This document shows, in pieces, positions 45,027-54,472 of a stretch of DNA of 64,000 bases. Made by a program: the position numbers and the translations under genes. Each line of letters begins with the position of its first letter. The stretch's first letter is position 1. The notes below the pieces were generated by a model. That model made no database searches. It worked only from the letters and a program-made list of their open reading frames with translations, and was not told the DNA's origin. The stretch lies in assembly GCF_000425065.1 (NCBI RefSeq), contig NZ_KE384300.1, positions 472,559-536,558 on the forward strand, given 5' to 3'. The stretch is from Actinomadura rifamycini DSM 43936. GTDB lineage: Bacteria; Actinomycetota; Actinomycetes; Streptosporangiales; Streptosporangiaceae.

Positions 45027-46769
45027 ATGAGTTACATCAGCGCGGACCCGGGCCCACCGGCCCTGCGGCTCGCCAGCACCGGAACCCTGACCTACGGCCT
45101 GTCGGTCGGCGAGGTCCTCGGCGTCAGCACCCTGAACGGCGCCCGCCTCATCGCCGGCCGGGCCGGCCTCGACCGCGTCGTCCAGCGACTCAACGTGATG
45201 GAGGTCCCCGACGTCCTGTCGTGGGTCAAACCGAACGAGCTGCTCCTCACCACCGGATACCCGCTGCGCCACACCCCCGAGTCCTTCGACAACCTGATCG
45301 CCGACCTGGACGAGCGCGGCCTGGCGGCGCTCGCGATCAAGCTCGGCCGCTACCTGGACGCGCCGCCGCCGGAGATGGTCGCGCAGGCCGACCGGCGCGG
45401 CTTCCCGCTGATCCTGCTCCCGCCCGACGTCGGCTTCGACGACATCCTCAACCAGGTGCTGACCGACATCCTGAACCGGCAGGCGGCCGTGCTCGCGCGC
45501 ACCGAGGAGGTGCACCGCGCGCTCGTCCAGATCGTGCTGTGCGGCGGCGGGCTGCAGGAGGTGGTCGACGAGGTCGCGTCGCTGCTGGACGTCGCGGTGG
45601 TCGTGCTGGACGGCGAGCAGCGCGTCCTCGCGGGCGCCGGGCCGGACGAGGACGTCGCCGCGATGCGGGCGTTCGACGCGGGCCGGCACGCCGCCTGCGG
45701 CCGCGGCGGCTGCGGCATCACCGGCGCGCACGGCACCGCCGACCACCTGGTCGTGCCCGTGATGGCGGGCGGCTTCGACCACGGCCGCATCGTCGCGTTC
45801 AGCCCCGGCGGCGCGCTGCGCGGCACCGACCTCGGCATCCTCGAACGCGCCGCGACCGTCACCGCGCTCGTGGTGACCAAGCAGCAGGCGGTCGCGGCGG
45901 TGGAGAGCAAGTACCGGGCCGACTTCCTGCGCGACGTCCTCGCGGGCCGCGCGGGCGACGACGACCGGATCATCGCGCACTGCGACGGCTTCGGCTGGGA
46001 CCTCGACCGTCCCATGATGGTCGTGGTCGCCGAACTGGACGGGCGCGCCCGCGGCGGGGGCGGCGGGGGAGCGGGCGCGGAACCGGACGGCGGGGCGCGC
46101 GGCGGCCGCGGCGCCGACGAGCGGTCCGCGCAGGAGCGGCTCGCCGCGGCCTGGACGGCCGCCGCGCGGCGGCACGACCGCGGCGCGGCGGTCGTGAGCT
46201 TCGCCCACGAGGTCGTCGCGATCGTCGGCGGGGACGGCGACGGCTCCGCCGAGCTGCCGTCCGCGCCGGTGCAGACGATGATCAAAGAGGCGGCGGCGGT
46301 GTTCGCCGAGCACATGTCGGTGCGGCGGACGTTCTCCTCCGGCGTCAGCCGCACCGTGGGGTCCCCGGCCGCGCTGCCCGAGGCGTACGAGCAGGCCGTC
46401 AAGGCCGTCCGGGTGGGGCGGCAGCTCCACGGACCCGGGGCGCGCGCGCACTTCGACCAGCTCGGCGTGTACCGGCTGCTGAGCCTGGTGTCGGACCCGG
46501 AGGAGCTCCACGCGTTCGTCCGCGAGACCCTCGGCGACCTGGCGTCCGACGCCGAGCCCGAGCTGGTGGACCTGCGCCGCACCCTCCAGGTGCTGCTGGA
46601 GACCAACCTCAACGTCGCCGAGACGGCCCGCCGGCTCCACTTCCACTACAACACGCTGCGCTACCGCATCGGCAAGCTGGAGCGGATGCTCGGCGCGTTC
46701 ACCGAGGACGCCCATCTCCGGCTCAACCTCACCCTCGCCCTTCACGTACTGCGCATGCGCGGTATCTGA
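45027..46769 (+). CDS. PucR-family transcriptional regulator
   Basis: 580 residues in three parts. The N-terminal PucR domain (about 25-150) has GLSVGEVLGVSTL, LNVMEVPDVLSW and ELLLTTGYPL. The middle CdaR GGDEF-like domain spans about 290-455 and has a Gly-rich insert near 345. The C-terminal helix-turn-helix has TNLNVAETARRLHFHYNTLR near 530-549. PucR in Bacillus controls purine catabolism. ATG 45027 was preferred because GAGGTGA precedes it; ATG 44994 is upstream and weaker. The next gene is a purine/uracil permease, its likely target. Confidence 0.92.
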   Translation: MSYISADPGPPALRLASTGTLTYGLSVGEVLGVSTLNGARLIAGRAGLDRVVQRLNVMEVPDVLSWVKPNELLLTTGYPLRHTPESFDNLIADLDERGLAALAIKLGRYLDAPPPEMVAQADRRGFPLILLPPDVGFDDILNQVLTDILNRQAAVLARTEEVHRALVQIVLCGGGLQEVVDEVASLLDVAVVVLDGEQRVLAGAGPDEDVAAMRAFDAGRHAACGRGGCGITGAHGTADHLVVPVMAGGFDHGRIVAFSPGGALRGTDLGILERAATVTALVVTKQQAVAAVESKYRADFLRDVLAGRAGDDDRIIAHCDGFGWDLDRPMMVVVAELDGRARGGGGGGAGAEPDGGARGGRGADERSAQERLAAAWTAAARRHDRGAAVVSFAHEVVAIVGGDGDGSAELPSAPVQTMIKEAAAVFAEHMSVRRTFSSGVSRTVGSPAALPEAYEQAVKAVRVGRQLHGPGARAHFDQLGVYRLLSLVSDPEELHAFVRETLGDLASDAEPELVDLRRTLQVLLETNLNVAETARRLHFHYNTLRYRIGKLERMLGAFTEDAHLRLNLTLALHVLRMRGI

Positions 46770-46799
46770 GGGTAGCGGCAGTGCCCGGCGGACGTCCGG

Positions 46800-46850
46800 G
46801 GCCGCGCCGAACGCGCGCCCCCGGGCGGCCCCCGGTCCGTTCGCGCGGCC
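46800..46850 (+). terminator. Long hairpin after pucR
   Basis: GGCCGCGCCGAACG (46800-46813) pairs with CGTTCGCGCGGCC (46838-46850), one bulged C. The 24-base loop is itself GC-rich. It is a plausible terminator between pucR and the permease gene. Confidence 0.55.
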
Positions 46851-46858
46851 TCCCACCT

Positions 46859-46870
46859 GGTAGATCTACC
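46859..46870. promoter_or_regulatory. Perfect 12-bp palindrome upstream of the permease
   Basis: GGTAGATCTACC lies 41 bp before the permease ATG and includes a -10-like TAGATC, so a bound regulator would block the promoter. The binding protein is unknown. Confidence 0.45.
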
Positions 46871-46910
46871 CTGCCGCACGGCGCGGCGACGCAGGACCGG
46901 GAGGGACCCG

Positions 46911-48356
46911 ATGAAGATCGGCTGGAAGCTGCACGGCGACGGGCGGACGCCCCCGCCGGGCGAGATCGTCCGTCCGGACGAGCGGCTGTCGTGGCCGCGC
47001 ACCGCCGGGATCGGCGCCCAGCACGTGGTGGCGATGTTCGGGGCGACCTTCGTGTTCCCCGTGCTGATGGGCCTCGACCCGAACCTCGCGATCATGATGT
47101 CGGGGTTCGCGACGATCCTGTTCCTGCTGATCGTCCGCGGGAAGGTGCCGAGCTACCTCGGCAGCAGCGCCTCGTTCGTCGGCGTGGCCGCGGCGATCCG
47201 GGCGGGCGGCGGCGACAGCGCCACCGTGACCGGCGCGATCCTCGTCACCGGCGCCGTGCTCCTGATCGTCGGCGTGGTCGTCCACCTGCTGGGCGGCGAC
47301 CTCATCCACCGGATCTTCCCGCCCGCCGTCACCGGCGCGGTCGTCATGCTGATCGGCTTCAACCTCGCGCCGGTCGTCGCCGACACCTACTGGCCGCAGG
47401 ACCAGTGGGTCGCCCTCGCCACGCTGTGCTTCGCCGTCCTGTGCACGGTGCTGCTGCGCGGCTTCTGGTCGCGGATCGCGATCCTGCTCGCGCTCGTGTT
47501 CGGGTTCGCCCTCTCCTGGCTGCTGGACGTCCTCGCCGGGCCGGTCACCTCCGTGCTGCCGGGGCAGAACCTGCTGGACGCGGCGGGCCGCGCCTGCGCG
47601 TCCGAGGGCCCGTACTGCGTCGCCGCCCCGTTCGCGCACGACCGCGTCGACTTCTCCGCCGTGTCGTCCGCGGACTGGTTCGGGCTCCCGCAGCTGCACG
47701 GGCCCGACTTCAAGACGTCCGCGATCCTGCTCGCGCTGCCGCCGGTCATCGCGCTGATCGCGGAGAACACCGGGCACGTCAAGGCGGTGTCGGCGATGAC
47801 CGGCGACGACCTGAACCCGGTGCTCGGCCGCGCCCTCGCCGCCGACGGCGTCGGCACCACGCTCGCGTCCGCGGTCGGCGGCGCGCCCACCACCACCTAC
47901 GCCGAGAACATCGGCGTGATGGCCGCCACCCGCATCTACTCCACCGCCGCGTACTACGTCGCGGCGCTCGTGGCGATCCTGTTCGGGCTCTGCCCCAAGT
48001 TCGGCGCGCTGGTCGCCGCCACCCCCGGCGGCGTGCTCGGCGGCATCACGGTCGTCCTCTACGGCATGATCGGCCTGCTCGGCGCGAAGATCTGGGTCGA
48101 GAACCGCGTCGACTTCGGCGATCCGGTGAACCTCGTCCCGGTCGCGGCCGGCCTCATCCTCGCCATCGGGAACGTGACGCTGAACATCACCGACGACTTC
48201 CCCCTGGAGGGCATCGCGCTCGGCACCGTCGCGGTCCTCGTCGGGTACCACGCGCTGAACGCCGTCCGGCGGCCGGACGGCACGGGCGGCGGGATGATCG
48301 CGCCGGACGAGACCGAGATCGGCGGCCCGGTGCGCCGCCGTCCCGGCATGGAGTAG
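46911..48356 (+). CDS. NCS2-family uracil/xanthine permease
   Basis: 481 residues, about 13-14 membrane helices, of the nucleobase:cation symporter 2 family. The family motifs QHVVAMFGATFVFPV near 38, E285-N-T-G-H289 (equivalent to UraA E241/H245), and E332 in TTYAENIGVMAATR (UraA E290) are in place. These bind the base in UraA. E285-N rather than E-H fits actinobacterial members. Uracil, xanthine or uric acid are all possible; location next to PucR favours purines. ATG 46911 follows GGGAGG. Confidence 0.92.
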   Translation: MKIGWKLHGDGRTPPPGEIVRPDERLSWPRTAGIGAQHVVAMFGATFVFPVLMGLDPNLAIMMSGFATILFLLIVRGKVPSYLGSSASFVGVAAAIRAGGGDSATVTGAILVTGAVLLIVGVVVHLLGGDLIHRIFPPAVTGAVVMLIGFNLAPVVADTYWPQDQWVALATLCFAVLCTVLLRGFWSRIAILLALVFGFALSWLLDVLAGPVTSVLPGQNLLDAAGRACASEGPYCVAAPFAHDRVDFSAVSSADWFGLPQLHGPDFKTSAILLALPPVIALIAENTGHVKAVSAMTGDDLNPVLGRALAADGVGTTLASAVGGAPTTTYAENIGVMAATRIYSTAAYYVAALVAILFGLCPKFGALVAATPGGVLGGITVVLYGMIGLLGAKIWVENRVDFGDPVNLVPVAAGLILAIGNVTLNITDDFPLEGIALGTVAVLVGYHALNAVRRPDGTGGGMIAPDETEIGGPVRRRPGME

Positions 48357-48365
48357 CGGGTCCGT

Positions 48366-48409
48366 GCCGGCGGGGCTGCTCGGGGAGCGGGGGACTCAAC
48401 CCCGCCGGC
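48366..48409. terminator. Terminator between convergent permease and deacetylase genes
   Basis: GCCGGCGGGG (48366-48375) pairs perfectly with CCCCGCCGGC (48400-48409). The 24-base loop is long. It lies between convergent stops. Confidence 0.6.
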
Positions 48410-48477
48410 GGGACGACGATAGAACGCGCCGCGCGGCCCGCGGCCCGTAACCGGAAATCCTCCGGATACGTCGGGAT

Positions 48478-49317
48478 TCAGGACCCGCCCTGGTCGGGCG
48501 CGTTGCCGCCGAGCGACCGCGGCAGGTAGTTCTCCAGCGCCGCGGGCCGGAACCCGGCTTTCCTGATCTTGTCGAGGAACGCCTTGAACTGGCCCGCGAG
48601 CCCCTCGCGGAAGTGCATGAGGATGATGTCGCCGGGCTTGAACCCGTCGCCGCCGTCCCCCCGCGCGAACCCGTTGAAGCCCACGCCGGGCCCGGACGTC
48701 CCGTTGTAGTACTCGGCGGACCACAGGAGGAACGACTTCACGCCGCAGTCCTTCGACACCCGCCGGGTGGTCTCGTTGTAGCTGCCGAACGGCGGCCGGA
48801 ACAGCGTCGGGCGCCGCCCGTACTGCTTCTGGATCGCGTCGGACGCCTCGCAGATCTCCTTCTTCTGCGCGTCCGGCCCGAGCGTCGCCATGTTCGGGTG
48901 CCCGACCGTGTGGTTCTCCATCGGCGACCCCGCCCGCTTCAGAGCCCAGAAGTACTGGCCGTGCCCGTCGATGTAGCGGGACGTCAGGAACGTCATGATC
49001 GGAACCTTCTCCTTCCGGACGAGGTTCACGAACTCGGCGTCGTAGACGTAGCCGTCGTCGATCGTCAGGAACACGACCTTCTCCGCCGTGTCGATGCTGT
49101 TGATCACCGGGGGCAGGCCGTCCGGCGCGGGCTTCGGCGGCGTCCACGAGCCGGGCTCGGGCGCCGGGAAGGTCCGGTCGGCGAGCGCCGCGGCGAGCCG
49201 CGACCGCGTCGACGGCCCGGACTCGCCGGACTGCGCGCGCACCACGGGCCAGCCGCCCGCCGTCACGCCGAGCACTCCGGCGGCGACCATCGCGATCACG
49301 GGCGTCTTCCCACGCAT
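48478..49317 (-). CDS. Secreted polysaccharide deacetylase (NodB domain)
   Basis: 279 residues. Residues 1-29 look like a signal peptide or anchor (MRGKTPVIAMVAAGVLGV, ending at AQS). The NodB domain begins near 80: TIDDGY with D87/D88, the metal pair H136...H140 in ENHTVGHPN, and RPPFGSYN at 174-181. It should remove acetyl groups from peptidoglycan or another envelope glycan outside the cell. ATG 49317 was chosen for the signal peptide. The frame extends upstream but without protein-like sequence. Confidence 0.9.
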   Translation of the reverse strand: MRGKTPVIAMVAAGVLGVTAGGWPVVRAQSGESGPSTRSRLAAALADRTFPAPEPGSWTPPKPAPDGLPPVINSIDTAEKVVFLTIDDGYVYDAEFVNLVRKEKVPIMTFLTSRYIDGHGQYFWALKRAGSPMENHTVGHPNMATLGPDAQKKEICEASDAIQKQYGRRPTLFRPPFGSYNETTRRVSKDCGVKSFLLWSAEYYNGTSGPGVGFNGFARGDGGDGFKPGDIILMHFREGLAGQFKAFLDKIRKAGFRPAALENYLPRSLGGNAPDQGGS

Positions 49318-49540
49318 CGGCCGCGTTCTCCGTTCATCGAGCTGGATCCGGGGGTCCGTCGGCGCGCCCGCGCGGCCCAGCTCCCGGTGTCCGGGGCGGC
49401 GCGCGGCGAAACCGACGGGACATATCTGATCATGCCCGGACGCGCGACGCCGTAATTGCCCGATCTTCGGCGTGTATTCGACTGTCACCCGCGGGAAAGG
49501 AGACCGGCGGCGAAGCGCGCGGGAGGGGGCGGGTGGGCGG

Positions 49541-50368
49541 TCAGGCGTCGCGGTGTTCGAAGAGGAGGAAGGCGGCGGCGAGGAGGACCGCCGTGTAGAT
49601 CGCGAACACGCCGAGGCCGAACCAGGGGGCGAGCAGGCCGGTCTGGTCGGCGGGGGAGAGGATCGCGCTCCCCGCGTTGGACGGCAGGTACTCGTTGACG
49701 GTCTCGCCCCACGAACCCGGCAGGAAGCCGCCCGCGATGCCGAGGACGAACAGGAGCACGAACACCAGCACGACCGACCCCGCCGTGTGCCGCAGCAGCG
49801 TGCCGAGGGCCAGCGCCATGACCGCGATCAGCGCTAGCCAGAGGCCGCCGCCGACGACCGCCCGCAGGATGCCGGGGTCGCCCAGCGAGCCGTCCAGGCC
49901 CTTCGCGGCGAGGACGGGCTGCGCGACGAGGAACGACGCGAACGTCACCGCGACGCCGACGACGAGCACGACCAGGGCGAGCACGAGCGTCTTGGCCGCG
50001 AGGTAGTGGGCGCGGCGGGGCACGGAGGTCAGCGCGGTCCGGATCATCCCGGTGGAGTACTCGGCCGTGATCACCAGCACGCCGAGCGCGCCGAACACCA
50101 CCATCGCGAAGTAGAACGCGACCTGGATCGGCGTCATCGGCGTGAACGTGGCCCGCTCGGTGTCGCTCATCTGGTCGTAGGTCGTGCTGAACGCCAGCGC
50201 CCACAGCGCCGAGAAGCCGATGAGGACGACGGCCCCCGCGAGCAGCGTCCAGAACGTCGACTTCACCGTGCGGATCTTCGTCCACTCCGCGGCCAGGACG
50301 TGCCCGAACCGGACCCGGCGGGCGTCCCGGGAGGGCGCGGCGGGCGCGGGCGCGGGCGCGGCCGTCAC
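49541..50368 (-). CDS. ABC-2 type transporter permease
   Basis: 275 residues, six membrane helices after a Pro/Ala-rich N-terminus. The start HVLAAEWTKIRTVKSTFWTLL is typical of ABC-2 permeases paired with a separate ATPase. Later segments TAEYSTGMIRTALTSVPRR and the C-terminal helix pair agree. GTG 50368 overlaps the ATPase stop (GTGA), so the two make one exporter. The substrate is unknown; antibiotic or lipid export is common for the family. Confidence 0.92.
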   Translation of the reverse strand: MTAAPAPAPAAPSRDARRVRFGHVLAAEWTKIRTVKSTFWTLLAGAVVLIGFSALWALAFSTTYDQMSDTERATFTPMTPIQVAFYFAMVVFGALGVLVITAEYSTGMIRTALTSVPRRAHYLAAKTLVLALVVLVVGVAVTFASFLVAQPVLAAKGLDGSLGDPGILRAVVGGGLWLALIAVMALALGTLLRHTAGSVVLVFVLLFVLGIAGGFLPGSWGETVNEYLPSNAGSAILSPADQTGLLAPWFGLGVFAIYTAVLLAAAFLLFEHRDA

Positions 50369-51282
50369 GTCGGCGCCCCCGTCCACGCGTGGTACTCGAC
50401 GGCGTCGCCGGTCAGCCGCATGAACGCCTCCTCCAGCGACGGCCGGACCAGGGCCAGCTCGTGCACCCGCAGCGCGTGGTCGGCGGCGAGGTCGCCGACC
50501 TCCGCCGCCGTCGCGCCGTGCACCAGCAGCGACCCGTCCGGCCCGTCCTCGAACCGCCGCCCGCCGGACGCCAGCAGCCGCGCGAGCTCGCCGAGCTGCG
50601 GCGACCGGACCCGGACGTGCCCGGCGGCGTTCTGGTCGATGAACTCCCGCATCCCGGTGTCGGCGAGGATCCGGCCGCGGCCGATCACCAGGAGGTGGTC
50701 GGCGGTGAGCGCCATCTCCGACATCAGGTGGCTCGACACGAACACCGTCCGGCCCTCCCGCGCGAGCCGCCGCATCAGCGTCCGGATCCACCGGATGCCC
50801 TCCGGGTCGAGGCCGTTCGCGGGCTCGTCGAACATCAGCACGCCCGGGTCGCCGAGCAGCGCGCCCGCGATGCCGAGCCGCTGCTCCATCCCGAGCGAGA
50901 ACCCCCGGACGGGCCGCCGCGCGACGTCCCCCAGCCCGACCAGCTCCAGGACCTCGTCCACGCGCCGCCGCGGGATGCCGTTGCTCTGCGCGAGGCAGCG
51001 CAGGTGGTTGTAGGCGCTGCGGCCGCCGTGCACCGCCGTCGCGTCCAGCAGGGCCCCGATCTCGCGCAGCGGCGCGCCGAGCGAGCGGTAGTGGACGCCG
51101 TTCACCGTGACGTCCCCGGCCGTGGGGCGGTCGAGCCCGAGGACCATCCGCATCGTCGTCGACTTGCCCGCGCCGTTCGGCCCGAGGAATCCGGTGACGC
51201 GGCCGGGCACGACGGTGAACGAGGCGTCGCGGACGGCGGTGGTGGTCCCGTACCGCTTCGTCAGCCCCCGCGCCTCGATCAC
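50365..51282 (-). CDS. ABC transporter ATP-binding protein
   Basis: 305 residues. Walker A GPNGAGKST is at 34-42, the signature FSLGMEQRLG near 130, Walker B VLMFDEPANGLDP near 150, and the switch His in VSSHLMSEM. The C-terminal ~90 residues are the extension seen in drug-export ATPases. It powers the adjacent ABC-2 permease. GTG 51282 was chosen where VIEARGLTKRYG begins. CGGAG lies close upstream. Confidence 0.92.
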   Translation of the reverse strand: MIEARGLTKRYGTTTAVRDASFTVVPGRVTGFLGPNGAGKSTTMRMVLGLDRPTAGDVTVNGVHYRSLGAPLREIGALLDATAVHGGRSAYNHLRCLAQSNGIPRRRVDEVLELVGLGDVARRPVRGFSLGMEQRLGIAGALLGDPGVLMFDEPANGLDPEGIRWIRTLMRRLAREGRTVFVSSHLMSEMALTADHLLVIGRGRILADTGMREFIDQNAAGHVRVRSPQLGELARLLASGGRRFEDGPDGSLLVHGATAAEVGDLAADHALRVHELALVRPSLEEAFMRLTGDAVEYHAWTGAPT

Positions 51283-51381
51283 TCCGGGCTGATACCGAAC
51301 CGTCCGGCCCCGGAAACGGCGACGGCGGGCACCCGGGGTGTTTTTCACCCGCGGATTGCCCGCCGTTTTACTCCCGCGGGG

Positions 51382-51756
51382 TCAGCTCACCGCCACGAGG
51401 TCCACCACGAAGATCAGCGTCTCGCCCGGCTTGATGGCCGGGCTGGGGCTGCGGTCGCCGTAGGCGAGGTGCGGGGGGATGACGAGCTTGCGGCGGCCGC
51501 CGACCTTCATGCCGGGGATGCCCATGTCCCAGCCCTTGATCATGCGGCCGGCGCCGAGCTCGAAGTCCAGCGTGGAGCCGCGGTTCCAGGACGCGTCGAA
51601 CTCCTCGCCGGTGGACCACGACACCCCGACGTAGTGCATCGACACCTGCGAGCCCTTCACGGCCTCCGGGCCGTCGCCCACGCTGATGTCGGTGATGTCG
51701 AGCATCGAGGGCGGCTGACCCTCGGGGAAGTCGATCTCGGGGCGTTCCAGCGCCAT
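51382..51756 (-). CDS. FKBP-type peptidyl-prolyl isomerase
   Basis: 124 residues, a single cytoplasmic FKBP domain without signal peptide. FKBP residues visible are the VSMHYVG strand, EFDASWNRG, and GRMIKGWDMGIPGMKVGGRRKL, with the usual AYGDRS and IFVVDLVAV ending. It speeds proline isomerisation during folding. It is monocistronic in appearance. Confidence 0.95.
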   Translation of the reverse strand: MALERPEIDFPEGQPPSMLDITDISVGDGPEAVKGSQVSMHYVGVSWSTGEEFDASWNRGSTLDFELGAGRMIKGWDMGIPGMKVGGRRKLVIPPHLAYGDRSPSPAIKPGETLIFVVDLVAVS

Positions 51757-51799
51757 GAACGGGCTCCAGCCTGTCGTCCGTCGGATGAAAGGGATCAGC

Positions 51800-52381
51800 C
51801 TACCGGCGGGCGCGGAGCCGGTGGGCGAGGTCGGTTCCGTCGAGCCGCAGGTCGGCCCGGTGCCGGGTGCCGTCCGCGGCGAAGTGGGCCGCCTCGCGCA
51901 CGGACCAGCCGTCCCACGCGTCCGCGAACGCCGGCCCGTCCCGGTCGAGGACGCGGGAGCGGCGCAGCGCGCGCGGCGCCTCGATCCACACCCGGTAGGC
52001 GGCGGGCGACCCGGCCCACGCCGCGCCGACCCCCTCGGCCAGCAGGACGGGCGCGGGCGGGATCTCCTCGGGCGGCCCGTACGCCTCGCGGTGCCAGTGG
52101 AAGCGGCGCAGGACGGCCGGGCGGCCCTCCCGCAGCGGCGCCAGCACCGCCCGCTCGAACGGCTCCCACCAGGTCAGCGGGTCGGCGTCCCACGGCACGC
52201 GGAAGTCGTCGGACCGGACGACCGGGGCGCCCGCCAGCACCGCGGCCAGCCGTCCCGCGAACGTCGACTTGCCCGCGCCGCTCGGCCCGTCGACCGCGAC
52301 GATCCGCACCGGCCCGCAGGACGGCGGCAGCGCCAGCAGGCGCGCGGCGAGCGCCGGGTAGGTGGTCGCGGTCTCCGGCAT
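51800..52381 (-). CDS. Uridine kinase-like P-loop protein
   Basis: 193 residues. The P-loop DGPSGAGKST is at 31-40 and a DDF acidic site (VVRSDDFRVPW) near 61 resembles the uridine/pantothenate kinase group. A late basic segment RSRVLDRDG may be the lid. The substrate is unproven. ATG 52381 is favoured because GGAAG lies about ten bases upstream; ATG 52390 is an in-frame alternative. It diverges from the acyl-CoA synthetase gene with a 49-bp gap. Confidence 0.82.
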   Translation of the reverse strand: MPETATTYPALAARLLALPPSCGPVRIVAVDGPSGAGKSTFAGRLAAVLAGAPVVRSDDFRVPWDADPLTWWEPFERAVLAPLREGRPAVLRRFHWHREAYGPPEEIPPAPVLLAEGVGAAWAGSPAAYRVWIEAPRALRRSRVLDRDGPAFADAWDGWSVREAAHFAADGTRHRADLRLDGTDLAHRLRARR

Positions 52382-52430
52382 GGACGGCATACTTCCAAAT
52401 GCTCATCCGACGACCGGAAGGGGGCGGGGG

Positions 52431-53825
52431 ATGGACCTGCTCGGGGAAGCGGGCGGCCCGGTGCGCGTGGCGGGGCGGGAGCTGGCGCGGGACGAGCTGC
52501 TGCGCCGGGCGTCGGCCGTCGCCGCCCGGATCGGCGGGGCGGACGCGGTCGCGGTGCACGCCACCGCGTCCCTGGAGACGGTCGTGGCCGTCGTCGGCGG
52601 GCTCCTCGCGGGCGTCCCGGTGGTGCCGGTGCCGCCCGACTCGGGCCCGGACGAGCGGGCCCACATCCTCGGCGACTCCGGCGCCGCGCTGCTGCTCGGC
52701 GCGCGCGGCACCGCGGTCCTCGACGGGGAGCCGCCGCTGGTGCCGGTCGACGACCTGCCGCCGGGCGACGCCGGACCCGGCGGGCCCGCGCCGGACGCGA
52801 CCGCCCTGATCCTCTACACCAGCGGGACGACGGGCGCGCCGAAGGGCGTGCTGATCTCCCGCGGCGCGATCGCCGCGGGCCTCGACGCGCTCGCCGGCGC
52901 GTGGGCGTGGACCCCCGACGACGTCCTCGTGCACGGGCTGCCGCTGTTCCACGTGCACGGCCTGGTCCTGGGTGTCCTCGGCGCCCTGCGCGTCGGGTCG
53001 CCGCTCGTCCACACCGGGCGGCCGACGCCCGAGGCGTACGCGGCGGCCGCGCGGGACGACGGCGGCAGCCTGTTCTTCGGCGTCCCGACGGTCTGGTCGC
53101 GGACGGCCGCGGACGCGGCGGCGGCGGAGGCGCTGCGCGGCGCGCGGCTGCTGGTGTCCGGGAGCGCGCCCCTGCCGGTGCCCGTCTTCGAGCGGCTCGA
53201 GGGCCTCACCGGGCACCGTCCGGTCGAGCGGTACGGCATGACGGAGACCCTCATCACCGTCAGCGCGCGCGCCGACGGCGAACGGCACCCGGGGTACGTG
53301 GGCACGCCGCTGCCCGGTGTGGAGACCCGGCTGCGGGCCGAGGACGGCGCGGACGTCCCGGCCGACGGCGAGACGCCCGGTGAGCTGCACGTCCGCGCGC
53401 CGCTGCTGTTCAAGGGGTACCTCAACCGGCCCGAGGCGACCGCCGCGGCGTTCACCGCCGACGGCTGGTTCCGCACGGGCGACATCGCCGTCATCGCCCC
53501 GGACGGGCGGCACCGCATCGTCGGCCGCGCCTCCACCGACCTGATCAAGAGCGGCGGCTACCGGATCGGCGCGGGCGAGGTGGAGAACGCGCTGCTGGCG
53601 CACCCCGCGGTGCGGGAGGCGGCCGTCGTCGGCACCCCGCACGACGATCTGGGCGAGCAGGTCACCGCCTACGTCGTCGCGGACGGCGTGGACGAGCGCG
53701 GGCTGATCGACTTCGTCGCCGGGCGGCTGTCGGCGCACAAGCGGCCCCGCGCCGTCCACCTGGTCGGCGGGCTGCCGCGCAACGCGATGGGCAAGGTGGT
53801 GAAGACCCGGCTCGGCGGGCACTGA
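52431..53825 (+). CDS. Acyl-CoA synthetase, MatB/FadD36-like
   Basis: 464 residues, an ANL-superfamily adenylate-forming enzyme. The P-loop YTSGTTGAPKG is at 129-139, YGMTET near 268, GWFRTGDIAVI near 345, the hinge GGYRIGAGEVE near 380, and the catalytic C-terminal Lys in NAMGKVVKT near 456. The short length and the sequence after YGMTET (HPGYVGTPLPGVE) are closest to malonyl-CoA synthetase MatB and FadD36, so a short or dicarboxylic acid is the likely substrate. ATG 52431 follows a GGAAGGGGG run. Confidence 0.88.
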   Translation: MDLLGEAGGPVRVAGRELARDELLRRASAVAARIGGADAVAVHATASLETVVAVVGGLLAGVPVVPVPPDSGPDERAHILGDSGAALLLGARGTAVLDGEPPLVPVDDLPPGDAGPGGPAPDATALILYTSGTTGAPKGVLISRGAIAAGLDALAGAWAWTPDDVLVHGLPLFHVHGLVLGVLGALRVGSPLVHTGRPTPEAYAAAARDDGGSLFFGVPTVWSRTAADAAAAEALRGARLLVSGSAPLPVPVFERLEGLTGHRPVERYGMTETLITVSARADGERHPGYVGTPLPGVETRLRAEDGADVPADGETPGELHVRAPLLFKGYLNRPEATAAAFTADGWFRTGDIAVIAPDGRHRIVGRASTDLIKSGGYRIGAGEVENALLAHPAVREAAVVGTPHDDLGEQVTAYVVADGVDERGLIDFVAGRLSAHKRPRAVHLVGGLPRNAMGKVVKTRLGGH

Positions 53826-53850
53826 CGCCCCGGAAGGTCAGGGGAGCAGG

Positions 53851-54426
53851 TCAGGGGAGCAGGGACGGGAGCAGGGGGCGCACGAGGTCGCGGGCGTCCG
53901 ACTCGGGCGGGTCGGCCGCCGCGGCGCCCTCGGCGAAGTAGCGCAGGAAGCCCTGCTGGAAGCACGCGCCGAGCAGCAGCGCGGCGGCCGCGGCGGTGTC
54001 GGCGTCCGCGGCGACCCGGCCGAGGCCGCGTTCGGCGTCGAGGTACTCGGCGAGCTGGCGGACGGGCACGTGCGGGCCCGCCCCGTACTTGCGCAGCGAC
54101 TCGCGGGTCGCGGCCATCAGCGGCGGCTGCGCGACCATGGACGCCATCATCGGGAACGCGCGCCGGTAGAACCGCAGCCCGTTGTGCGCCACGGCCACGA
54201 GGTTCGACTCGACGGTGCCGAGGCCGGGCTCGCCCGTGACCGTGAACGCGGGCATGCGCTCCTTCAGGACCAGCATCATGAGCTCGTCCTTGTCGCGGAA
54301 GTGCTTGTAGAGCAGCGCCTCGGAGTACCCGGCCGCCCGGGCGATCTCCTTGGTGGTGGCGCGGGCGACGCCGCGCTCGCGCATCACGTCGGCCGCCGCG
54401 TCCAGGATCCGCTCCCGTGCGCTCAT
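53851..54426 (-). CDS. TetR-family transcriptional repressor
   Basis: 191 residues. The N-terminal helix-turn-helix is textbook: RERILDAAADVMRERGV, then TTKEIARAAGYSEALLYKHF. The C-terminal helical ligand domain is variable, so the ligand is unknown. It diverges from an SDR gene over an 89-bp gap with a clear palindromic operator, so it should repress itself and that gene. Confidence 0.94.
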   Translation of the reverse strand: MSARERILDAAADVMRERGVARATTKEIARAAGYSEALLYKHFRDKDELMMLVLKERMPAFTVTGEPGLGTVESNLVAVAHNGLRFYRRAFPMMASMVAQPPLMAATRESLRKYGAGPHVPVRQLAEYLDAERGLGRVAADADTAAAAALLLGACFQQGFLRYFAEGAAAADPPESDARDLVRPLLPSLLP

Positions 54427-54440
54427 CCGGCTCCCTCCGC

Positions 54441-54470
54441 TTGACAGGTGAGTGAATGCTAACCCAATCT
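54441..54470 (+). promoter_or_regulatory. Promoter of the SDR gene
   Basis: TTGACA (54441-54446) and CAATCT (54465-54470) with an 18-bp spacer. The spacer carries a GGTGAGTGAA half-site near 54447. Confidence 0.6.
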
Positions 54471-54472
54471 AG

